DNA of 64,000 bases from Streptomyces sp. B1I3. GTDB lineage: Bacteria; Actinomycetota; Actinomycetes; Streptomycetales; Streptomycetaceae. Location: contig NZ_JAUSYD010000001.1 of assembly GCF_030816615.1 (NCBI RefSeq), positions 2,790,001-2,854,000 on the forward strand. The letters run 5' to 3'. The translations under genes were made by a program, and so were the position numbers. A model generated the notes under the pieces. It did not search any database, was not told the origin of the DNA, and saw nothing but the letters and a program-made list of their open reading frames with translations. How positions within the stretch are numbered: the stretch's first letter is position 1; each line of letters begins with the position of its first letter. Positions 55,231-62,292 of the stretch are shown piece by piece.

Positions 55231-56889
55231 TCAGACCTCGTAGGGCTGGACGACGATGAAGTTCCCGGGGGCTCCCCGGAACTGGAGGTTGACGGTCTCC
55301 CCGCTGTGCCCGGGGTACGCGTTGCGGCGCAGCCGGACCTGGCTGGAGAGGATCACCTGGGACGCGGAGGACCAGGCCACCACGGCGTTGCAGTCCGCGA
55401 ACGTGGTCGGGGTGACCGGCAGGACGACCGGAACGCCGTGGGTCTTGACGACGACGGTGCCGGTGCCCTGGAACTGCATGGTGAACAGGGCCCCTCCGGG
55501 AATCCCGTGCCCCTCGATCCTGCGGACCTCGTACTGCAGCGATTCGTCGAACGCGAGGACGTTCTCGGCGGAGACGCAGATGCCGTCACCCTGCAGCTCG
55601 ATGGGGTGCAGATGCGATCCGTCCTCCGCGAGGAAGACCTGACCGCGGCCTGTGCAGCGCATCAGCTGCATTTCCTGGCCGGTCGCGTTGCCGACCATGC
55701 GGCCCGCGAATCCGGCACCCTTGTAACCGAAGTCGACCTTGCCCTGGTACATCACCATGCTGCCCTGCCGGGCCAGTACCGCGGTGCCTCCCATGGTCAG
55801 GTCGACGCGCATGAGCTGCTGGTTCTGCGGGGTCCAGCGCTGCCCGGTGGCCGTCTCCTTGTAGGGCTGCAGGGCGGCCAGCAAGCCCGCGCCTCCCTGC
55901 GGAACGCCTTGGGGCACGCCAGGGGGCTGCTGGCCGTACGGGGCCGGAGGCTGCTGCCCGAAGGCGGATGCGCCCGGAGGCTGCTGGCCGAAGGCGGATG
56001 CGCCCGGAGGCTGCTGGCCGTACGGGGCCGTCGGAGGCTGCTGGCCGTACGGGGCTGCCGGAGGCTGCTGGCCGTAGGGCGGAGCGCCGGCGGGTCCGGC
56101 CTGACCCGGGACCTGCCCGAACTGGGGCTGCTGGGGCGGCTGCCCATAAGGAGCGGGCGCCTGGGGGGCCATGGGCGCCGCCATCGTCGGCGCGCTGTGC
56201 ATCGGCTGCTGCGCGGGCGCCGGTGTGGCCGGGGCGCCGAAAGCCGGTGCGGGCTGGGGGGCCTGGGGTGCGGCCGGGGCGCCGAACGCCGGGGGTGCGG
56301 CGGCTTGGGCGGGTGGGGCGAACGACGGTGCCGCGCCCTGTGCCGGTGCGGCGGGCGCCTCCTCGGCCACCTCTCCACCGAAGTTCTTCAGCAGCGCGTC
56401 CAGTCCGCCGTCGAAGCCCTGGCCGACCGCCGCGAACCGCCAGACGTCCTTCAGGTAGAAGTCACCGAGCATGACGGCCCGCTCGGTGGTGAACTCCGAA
56501 CCGGTGAAGGCGTACTTCACCACTTCCTCGCCGCCCGCGACGATGCGGATGTACCCGGGACCCACCTGGGACATCTGTCCGGGGCCGTCGAGGGTCGCGG
56601 TGAAGGACAACTTGTGGATACTGGCCGGAATGCGGTCGAGGGTCACGCGGAACGACTCGGTGTCACCTGCCTGCGCACCGAGGAGCTGAATGGACTCCTC
56701 GGGCGATTTGGGCTGGTTGAAGAAGATGAAATACCGGTCGTCCGAGAGCTGTTCATTGACATCGAGACCGAAGCAGCTGATGTCGAACGTCAGGCCCGGT
56801 CCGGCGATCTGCACACCTACGTACAGATCCGTCCCTGGCGTGAGATCACTGATCTTGGCCTTGTGGCCGCGTTGGAATTCCCTGGCCAT
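55231..56889 (-). CDS. TerD-AIM24 fusion protein, first gene of the operon
   Basis: 552 residues in three parts. Residues 1 to about 180 are a TerD (tellurium/stress) domain (LTFDISCFGLDVNEQLSDD, YFIFFNQPKSPE). The acidic calcium loop of classical TerD proteins is reduced to QAGDTESFRV. About 185-340 is a Pro/Gln/Ala-rich linker with five or six repeats of the type PYGQQPPx/AFGQQPPG. About 345-552 is an AIM24 domain (LARQGSMVMYQGKVDFGY, GNFIVVQPYEV). The linker should be disordered and could drive self-association. Start ATG 56889 is fixed by the TerD N-terminus. Confidence 0.88.
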   Translation of the reverse strand: MAREFQRGHKAKISDLTPGTDLYVGVQIAGPGLTFDISCFGLDVNEQLSDDRYFIFFNQPKSPEESIQLLGAQAGDTESFRVTLDRIPASIHKLSFTATLDGPGQMSQVGPGYIRIVAGGEEVVKYAFTGSEFTTERAVMLGDFYLKDVWRFAAVGQGFDGGLDALLKNFGGEVAEEAPAAPAQGAAPSFAPPAQAAAPPAFGAPAAPQAPQPAPAFGAPATPAPAQQPMHSAPTMAAPMAPQAPAPYGQPPQQPQFGQVPGQAGPAGAPPYGQQPPAAPYGQQPPTAPYGQQPPGASAFGQQPPGASAFGQQPPAPYGQQPPGVPQGVPQGGAGLLAALQPYKETATGQRWTPQNQQLMRVDLTMGGTAVLARQGSMVMYQGKVDFGYKGAGFAGRMVGNATGQEMQLMRCTGRGQVFLAEDGSHLHPIELQGDGICVSAENVLAFDESLQYEVRRIEGHGIPGGALFTMQFQGTGTVVVKTHGVPVVLPVTPTTFADCNAVVAWSSASQVILSSQVRLRRNAYPGHSGETVNLQFRGAPGNFIVVQPYEV

Positions 56890-56995
56890 GCGTAACGACC
56901 GTCCCCCATCCCGAAGGTGAATGCGTCGCGTCAGGCTAACCGCAAAACACGCCATTGAGCCAAGTCGGTACAGACCCGGTACAGAATCACCGAAG

Positions 56996-57619
56996 TCACT
57001 CTTCGCGCGCGGTGGGCAGGCTGGGCAGCCGGTCGGCCGCCACGACCCCTTCGAGATAACCACGGGCCCGCTCGGTACGCGGGTAGGCCTCCATCAGACG
57101 CCAGAAGTCCGGCCCGTGGCCGGGCACCAGCAGATGGGCCAGTTCGTGGAGGAGGACGTAGTCGACGACGTACTCCGGCATGCCCTGCAGCCGGTGGGAG
57201 AGACGGATGCTCCCTTCGGCCGGGGTACAGGAGCCCCAGCGCGTGTTCTGGTTGGTCACCCAGCGCACCGAGGAGGGCCGGGCCCGGCCGTCGAAATGCT
57301 GGGAGGACAGCCGCTCGGCACGCTCGGCGAGGGCGCTGTCGCCGATCACGCGCTTGCTCTCCTGCGCGGCGAGCTTGTCGAGCATCACGCCGACCCAGCG
57401 CTGCTCCTCCGCCTCCGACATCCGGGCGGGGATGAGCACGATGGTGCGGTCGCCCTCCCGGTAGGCGGAGACCGTTCTGCTGCGCCGGGCACTCCTGCGG
57501 ACCTCCACGGCACTCGTCACCGAGGCTCGGGACCGGTGGGCGGCCGCACTGCGCGGATTGCGTACGGCGCCGCGCGCGGGGGTCTCCCCGGCGGGACCGG
57601 GCGAGGAGTCGGCGGGCAC
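56996..57619 (-). CDS. YgjP-like (DUF45) zinc metallopeptidase
   Basis: 207 residues; after a basic 45-residue lead comes the DUF45 domain with TRWGSCTPAEGSIRLSHRL (near 130-148) and the zinc motif LLHELAHLLVPGH plus a downstream Glu. The family is cytoplasmic; no confirmed substrate. GTG start at 57619. It reads toward the TerD fusion gene, 106 bases before it, and diverges from the ThiF-like gene. Confidence 0.85.
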   Translation of the reverse strand: MPADSSPGPAGETPARGAVRNPRSAAAHRSRASVTSAVEVRRSARRSRTVSAYREGDRTIVLIPARMSEAEEQRWVGVMLDKLAAQESKRVIGDSALAERAERLSSQHFDGRARPSSVRWVTNQNTRWGSCTPAEGSIRLSHRLQGMPEYVVDYVLLHELAHLLVPGHGPDFWRLMEAYPRTERARGYLEGVVAADRLPSLPTAREE

Positions 57620-57797
57620 GCCATGACGTTACCCGCTGCGGGTACGAGAAGTCCCGCCTCCTCGGCGGTCGGCGTCGATCCACTTCTCGTCACGCACCAT
57701 TTGAACGATTAACGCCCCACCCTGTGGATAACTCTCCGCATGTTTCGCAACCGCCCCGCATTCTGGTGACGAGCCCGAACGATCTGGGGGACAAGTC

Positions 57798-58940
57798 ATG
57801 CATCCGATGTTGAAGCCGGCGCTGCGCCGGGCCTGGCGTGGACGGAACACCGTGCAATTCGGTGTGACACCCGCGCATGCCGTGACGTTGGGACCGATGG
57901 ATATCGCCACCGGAAGCTTTCTGGAACTGCTGGACGGAACACGCGGTTTGCCGCTGCTCCGCGAAGAAGCCCGGGCACTGGATCTGTCGGACCGGCACGT
58001 CGACGTCCTCGTGTCGCGGCTCACGGAGGCCGGGTTGCTCGACGACCCCACAGGAGGCGGTCCGGAAGCCGACACGTTACGTCGGCGCGCCGAGACCCTG
58101 GAGCGGCAGCGCCCCGACGCTGCGTCACTCTCCGTGGTCCACCCGGCGCCCGGCGGGGCTCTGCGCAGACTCGCCGCCCGCCGCGCCACGCGGGTCCAGG
58201 TGCGGGGGGCGGGCCGGGTCGGCGCGGCAATCGCAGCGGTGCTGTCCGGGGCCGGAGTGGGCCGGGTCGAAGTCCTCGACGGTGGCCGCGCCGAACCCTG
58301 GGACGTCGCACCGGGCGGACTCCCGGCGGCGGCGATCGGGGAGCGGCGTGACACGGCGGCCCGGCAGCTGGTCCGCCGATCCGCGGTCGGCAGCCCTCCC
58401 CGGGCCGGGGCGGACGGTTCGGCAGCCGGCGGCGAACCCGCTCTGTCCCTGGTCGTGGTGGCTCCACGGGACGGCCTGTCGGCCTACGCCCCCGACCCGG
58501 ATTCGGCGGCGCAGTGGGTCGCCTCGGGTACACCGCACCTCTTCGCGGGTGTGATCGAAGCCACCGGAGTGGTCGGCCCCTTGGTGCTGCCGGGCGGCAC
58601 CGGCTGCGCCGGCTGTCTGGCACTGAACCGCGCCGAGCTGGACCCGCAGTGGCCACGCATGCTGGCCCAGTGGCGGTCCGGCCGGCGGACCTGCGTACCG
58701 GCGTGCGATCTGGGGCTGGCGACAGCGGTGGCAGGTCTTGCGGCCGCCCACGCCTTGTCCTTCCTGGACGGAGATCTCCCCGCCAGCACGGGCAGCCGGT
58801 GGGAGGCCGCGATGCCCGTGCTGGACTGGCGATCGGAGCGCCTGGGCCCCCACCGCGACTGCTCCTGCGGTGCCGCCGGGCACACTGAGGTGGAGCTCAC
58901 CTCCGCAGGCGGCGCCCCGCAGGACACAATGGCCGGGTGA
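57798..58940 (+). CDS. Orphan ThiF/E1-like protein with cyclodehydratase-type N-terminus
   Basis: 380 residues. The N-terminal about 90 residues (MHPMLKPALRRAWRGRN, then GFLELLDGTRGLPLLREEA-like helices) resemble the PqqD/RRE-type winged helix seen on TOMM cyclodehydratase partners. A Rossmann motif follows (VRGAGRVGAAIAAVLSGAGV) and the E1-like tail has paired cysteines (GCAGCLAL, RTCVPACD, CSCGAAGH). The ATP-binding Arg and Asp residues of true E1 enzymes are not obvious. No YcaO, precursor peptide or transporter gene is adjacent, so a natural-product role cannot be claimed. Confidence 0.75.
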   Translation: MHPMLKPALRRAWRGRNTVQFGVTPAHAVTLGPMDIATGSFLELLDGTRGLPLLREEARALDLSDRHVDVLVSRLTEAGLLDDPTGGGPEADTLRRRAETLERQRPDAASLSVVHPAPGGALRRLAARRATRVQVRGAGRVGAAIAAVLSGAGVGRVEVLDGGRAEPWDVAPGGLPAAAIGERRDTAARQLVRRSAVGSPPRAGADGSAAGGEPALSLVVVAPRDGLSAYAPDPDSAAQWVASGTPHLFAGVIEATGVVGPLVLPGGTGCAGCLALNRAELDPQWPRMLAQWRSGRRTCVPACDLGLATAVAGLAAAHALSFLDGDLPASTGSRWEAAMPVLDWRSERLGPHRDCSCGAAGHTEVELTSAGGAPQDTMAG

Positions 58941-59003
58941 CCGCCGCAGACGGAGCAGGACCGCATACTCACCGGCACGGCAGTCCGGGAACTGGAGGGG
59001 CAC

Positions 59004-60500
59004 ATGTCTGATCTTCCCCGGAAGGCGGTCACCCGTACCGCGAAGCTGGCCGCGCTGCCGCTGGGCTTCGCCGGCCGTGCCACGTGGGGGCTGGGCAAGC
59101 GCATCGGCGGCAGGTCGGCGGAGCTCGTCGCCCGCGAGGTCCAGCAGCGCACCGCGGATCAACTCTTCAAAGTGCTCGGTGAGTTGAAGGGGGGTGCGAT
59201 GAAGCTCGGACAGGCCCTGTCCGTATTCGAGTCCGCACTGCCCGAGGATGTCGCGGGTCCCTACCGGGCGGCGCTGACGAAGCTGCAGGAAGCGGCACCG
59301 CCCATGCCGACCCGTACCGTCCACGGAGTCCTGGCCGAGCGGCTCGGTCCCGACTGGCGTGACCTCTTCCTCAGCTTCGAGGACCGGCCCTCCGCCGCCG
59401 CGTCGATCGGACAGGTCCACCGCGCGGTGTGGCACGACGGCCGGGACGTCGCCGTGAAGGTGCAGTATCCGGGCGCCGGTGAGGCGTTGCTGTCCGACCT
59501 GACCCAACTCAGCCGGTTCGCGCGGCTGCTCGGTCCCCTGATACCCGGAATGGACATCAAGCCACTCATCACCGAGCTGCGGGACCGGGTCTCGGAGGAG
59601 CTGGACTACGCCCTGGAGGCCCAGGCACAGCAGGAGCACTCCGCCGAGTTCGAGGACGACCCGGACGTCGTGATCCCCGGCGTGGTGCACCAGTCCGAGC
59701 AGGTGCTCGTGACGGAGTGGATCGACGGAATACCTCTGTCGGAGGTGATCTCCGACGGCACGCCCGCCCAGCGGGACAGGGCAGGCCAGCTGCTGGCGCG
59801 TTTCCTCTTCTCCGGGCCCGCGCGCACCGGTCTGCTGCACGCCGACCCGCACCCGGGTAACTTTCGCCTGCTGCCTCCCCCGAGCACCGGAACCGACGGC
59901 GACGCAGGCGCCCGCGTTGCCGCTGAAGCCGGAGCCGGTGACGCCGAGGGCTCCGACGGGGACGTGGACCGATGGCGCCTGGGAGTACTGGACTTCGGCA
60001 CGGTGGACCACCTGCCGGGTGGCCTTCCGCAGACCATAGGCGACTGCCTGCGGATGACGCTGGACGGTGACGCCGACGCTGTGTACGCGATGCTCCGCGA
60101 GGATGGCTTCGTCAAGGAGTCGATCGAGCTCGCACCGGAGGCCGTGCTGGACTATCTGCTCCCGATCATCGAACCGGCGCAGGTGGACGAGTTCACCTTC
60201 ACCCGCTCGTGGCTGCGCAGTCAGGCGGCCCGGATAGCTGATCCGCGGTCGCCCGCACATCAGCTGGGCAAGCAGATGAACCTGCCCCCGTCCTACCTGC
60301 TGATACACCGGGTCACTCTGAGCACCATCGGGGTCCTGTGCCAGTTGGGCGCGACGGTTCGGCTGCGGGAGGAGCTGGAGGCCTGGCTGCCGGGGTTCGC
60401 TCTCGAATGCGAGCCGGAGGACAGGCCGGAGGACGAGGGGCAGGAAGAGCCGGAGGACGAGGGAGACGGCGCCGGGAGGGAAGCACCCGTCAGGGCCTGA
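59004..60500 (+). CDS. ABC1/UbiB (AarF) family atypical kinase
   Basis: 498 residues with the family signatures: K-x-G-Q region GGAMKLGQALS, Ala-rich nucleotide loop AAASIGQVHRA, invariant Lys in VAVKVQYPG, ExD-type DYALEAQAQQ, HADPHPGN and DFG. UbiB/Coq8 proteins use ATP to help membrane quinone synthesis. Streptomyces makes menaquinone, so a menaquinone or lipid role is possible. An unusual acidic/Ala insert lies between HADPHPGN and DFG (about 295-320), and an acidic tail ends the protein. 63 bases after the ThiF-like gene, same strand. Confidence 0.88.
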   Translation: MSDLPRKAVTRTAKLAALPLGFAGRATWGLGKRIGGRSAELVAREVQQRTADQLFKVLGELKGGAMKLGQALSVFESALPEDVAGPYRAALTKLQEAAPPMPTRTVHGVLAERLGPDWRDLFLSFEDRPSAAASIGQVHRAVWHDGRDVAVKVQYPGAGEALLSDLTQLSRFARLLGPLIPGMDIKPLITELRDRVSEELDYALEAQAQQEHSAEFEDDPDVVIPGVVHQSEQVLVTEWIDGIPLSEVISDGTPAQRDRAGQLLARFLFSGPARTGLLHADPHPGNFRLLPPPSTGTDGDAGARVAAEAGAGDAEGSDGDVDRWRLGVLDFGTVDHLPGGLPQTIGDCLRMTLDGDADAVYAMLREDGFVKESIELAPEAVLDYLLPIIEPAQVDEFTFTRSWLRSQAARIADPRSPAHQLGKQMNLPPSYLLIHRVTLSTIGVLCQLGATVRLREELEAWLPGFALECEPEDRPEDEGQEEPEDEGDGAGREAPVRA

Positions 60501-60566
60501 GGCCTCCCGTCGGCTTCCCCCTCGCCCGGCACCTGAGGGGACCCGGCCGGTGCTTGCCGGCCGCCG

Positions 60567-60770
60567 TCACCACCAGGCGGAGTCGAGGCGGCCCTCGATG
60601 GACCTGATATGCGCGCGGGAGCACGCGTCGCAGAGATACTGCCGCCTGCCGTTCTCCACGGAGAAGACCCAGGTCGGCGGCGCCGTCCCACCGTCTGCGG
60701 TGCTGCCGCAGCGGGCACAGGTCACGTGTTCGGCAGCCGGCTTCGCCGGTTCGCGCCTCTCCTCGTCCAC
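60567..60770 (-). CDS. Small zinc-ribbon-like protein
   Basis: About 67 residues with two C-x2-C pairs (CARCGST and CDACSRAH) around a short beta segment, the pattern of a zinc ribbon, ending IEGRLDSAWW. The start is uncertain: GTG 60770 has only a weak GGAG upstream and the frame is open to a TTG at 60812. Convergent with the ABC1 kinase. Function unknown. Confidence 0.65.
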   Translation of the reverse strand: MDEERREPAKPAAEHVTCARCGSTADGGTAPPTWVFSVENGRRQYLCDACSRAHIRSIEGRLDSAWW

Positions 60771-60917
60771 CTGGTGACGATAACTCCGCCCGTACCGGGT
60801 CGCACCACACAACGCACCGCGGGGCCGGTCCGTTCGGACCGGTCCCGCGGGAGGGTGGGTGGCTGTACGGAGCAGAGCGGTTGCCCCGGCCGGTTGTTGC
60901 GCGGCACTGACGAACGG

Positions 60918-61088
60918 TCAGTGCATGACCGCCATGGCGAGCGCTCGGCGAGCGCGCATCGACGCGCGCTCGGCCCGGCGCTGCATCCGCCGGGCGGCCA
61001 CCAGGCGCACTGCCTGGCGGTCCACCTCGGCTTCCCTCAGGCGGTCGTGCATATGCGCACGTGCCAGGGCTTCTGGGATGAGTTGCAT
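60918..61088 (-). CDS. Small basic protein, conserved Streptomyces type
   Basis: 56 residues: MQLIPEALARAHMHDRLRE then a strongly basic, Arg/Ala-rich helix (RLVAARRMQRRAERASMRAR). AGGA lies eight bases before ATG 61088; a longer start at ATG 61181 lacks an RBS. Similar short proteins are common in Streptomyces and have no known function. It lies 176 bases downstream of wblC on the same strand. Confidence 0.65.
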   Translation of the reverse strand: MQLIPEALARAHMHDRLREAEVDRQAVRLVAARRMQRRAERASMRARRALAMAVMH

Positions 61089-61264
61089 TTCGCGGGTCCT
61101 GTTCTGACGCGAGTCGTTCGCGCCGATGATGGTGACGTCCGGGGTCGCGGAGCCGACGGGCTCCCTCGTGGGGGTGATCATTGGTGCCTGGTTCCGGGGG
61201 TCATGGGTGTGGGGACGATCGATGGTTCCGACGCGTGCGGGGGACATGGCCCCCAGGCCGGCGG

Positions 61265-61633
61265 TCACGCCGCGACCGGGTTCTTGCGGGGGCGCCCACG
61301 CGGACGCTTGCGGGCGACGACCACGCCCTGGACGAAGAGCTCGCCGCCCCAGACGCCCCACGGCTCCCGCCGCTCCTTGGCGCCGGCGAGGCAGGCCTCG
61401 ACGAGCGGGCAGGTCCGGCAGAGGGACTTGGCGTACTCGACATCGGCCGGCGACTCGGCGAAGAAGACCTCCGGGTCGTAGGAACGGCAGGGGACGGGCA
61501 CGCCGAGGTTGTCGATGGCGTCGTCGAGCGCGGTGAGCGCGGTGAGGGGGATCAAGGTGGAGTCCTCCGTGAGGCCGGGCGGGGAGATCGTGTCGGAAGG
61601 CGGTACGGACGGGGCGTGCGTCTCGAGTTGCAC
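61265..61633 (-). CDS. wblC: WhiB-like antibiotic-resistance regulator WblC (WhiB7)
   Basis: 122 residues. Cysteines 49, 72, 75 and 81 (C-x22-C-x2-C-x5-C) for the [4Fe-4S] cluster, the sigma-binding turn GVWGG, and a C-terminal AT-hook RPRGRPRKN that separates WhiB7/WblC from other Wbl proteins. It binds the housekeeping sigma factor at promoters with an AT-rich element before -35, and activates resistance, ribosome-protection and efflux genes when ribosome-targeting antibiotics are present. GTG start. Its own leader is described separately. Confidence 0.95.
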   Translation of the reverse strand: MQLETHAPSVPPSDTISPPGLTEDSTLIPLTALTALDDAIDNLGVPVPCRSYDPEVFFAESPADVEYAKSLCRTCPLVEACLAGAKERREPWGVWGGELFVQGVVVARKRPRGRPRKNPVAA

Positions 61634-61745
61634 GGTGGTGTTGTCCTCGTCTGGTCGTGCCGGCCTGTTGGCCGGTTGGCGGCTGGTACCAGGTCCTGCT
61701 GTCCCGAGGCCCTTCGTCTCGTCTCATCCGTTCGGACAAAACAAA

Positions 61746-61780
61746 AGGGCCGCGGATCCCGAGTGGGGTTCCGCGGCCCT
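61746..61780 (-). terminator. Intrinsic terminator (attenuator) in the wblC leader
   Basis: On the minus strand, an 11-bp perfect stem (61780-61770 with 61756-61746) is followed by TTTTGTTTTG (61745 onward). It is the only terminator in this window with a real U-tract. It lies between the leader ORF and wblC, as in the known WhiB7/WblC attenuation mechanism. Confidence 0.9.
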
Positions 61781-61801
61781 GAAGGCGCCGGCCTGATCGA
61801 A

Positions 61802-62125
61802 TCAGGCTGGATCACTCCAGGGTTCAGGCCCACGGAAGGCCCACATCGTGTGATGCGTCGTCGTCTGCTCGGCTCCGGCACCGGCTGCCGCAAAGGCATA
61901 GGCCTGGGCCTGTCCCTTCGCTACTGCTGCCGCCGGTGCCTCGGTCGGTCGCTCATTACGCTCCCGAACGGGCAGGCTCGCGAGGGACAGCGGGCTGACG
62001 GCGGAGATGCCGGACATACCGGTGCCACGGAGCGAGAGTTCCGAAGAGCAGGTGAGGCTGCCGAGCGAGCATGCGGAGACGACCGAGGGATCGGTCATTT
62101 TGCTGGTGCTGATGATGTTGATCAC
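61802..62125 (-). CDS. Leader ORF of wblC (107 codons)
   Basis: GTG at 62125 has a perfect GAGGAGG seven bases upstream, better than that of wblC itself. The protein begins VINIISTSKMTDPSVVSAC, is Ser/Gly/Ala-rich, has no domain and ends RGPEPWSDPA. Its TGA lies inside a small hairpin (GCCTGAT-TCG-ATCAGGC, 61793-61809), 21 bases before the terminator stem. A ribosome slowed by an antibiotic near the end would cover this region and change folding of the terminator. The leader-peptide role follows the established WblC/WhiB7 uORF model; the exact uORF here is inferred. Confidence 0.7.
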   Translation of the reverse strand: MINIISTSKMTDPSVVSACSLGSLTCSSELSLRGTGMSGISAVSPLSLASLPVRERNERPTEAPAAAVAKGQAQAYAFAAAGAGAEQTTTHHTMWAFRGPEPWSDPA

Positions 62126-62239
62126 TTCAATCGCCTCCTCTCGGCGTCTCGGCAGATCCGGCCGGGCCGGTCCTGCGGTAATCGGATAAGTACAGCACGG
62201 AGTCAGGGCTTCAGAGAAGTCGCTGTTCCCGTGGTTAAG

Positions 62240-62280
62240 AACCTATGGTGATGACTGCTGCCCGCGCAAACTATTTTTTC
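62240..62280 (-). promoter_or_regulatory. WblC-type autoregulated promoter of wblC
   Basis: Reading the minus strand: AT-rich GAAAAAATAG (62280-62271), then -35 TTGCGC (62269-62264), an 18-base spacer and -10 TAGGTT (62245-62240). The AT-rich block directly before -35 is the WhiB7/WblC AT-hook site. Start near 62233 gives a leader of about 600 nt. Confidence 0.85.
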
Positions 62281-62292
62281 GACGAGTTCTTC

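Noticed and set aside
61802..62125. RiPP precursor peptide
   Set aside because: The Ser/Cys/Thr-rich start could suggest a modified peptide, but the ORF sits in the wblC leader with no modification or export genes; the leader-ORF explanation is simpler.
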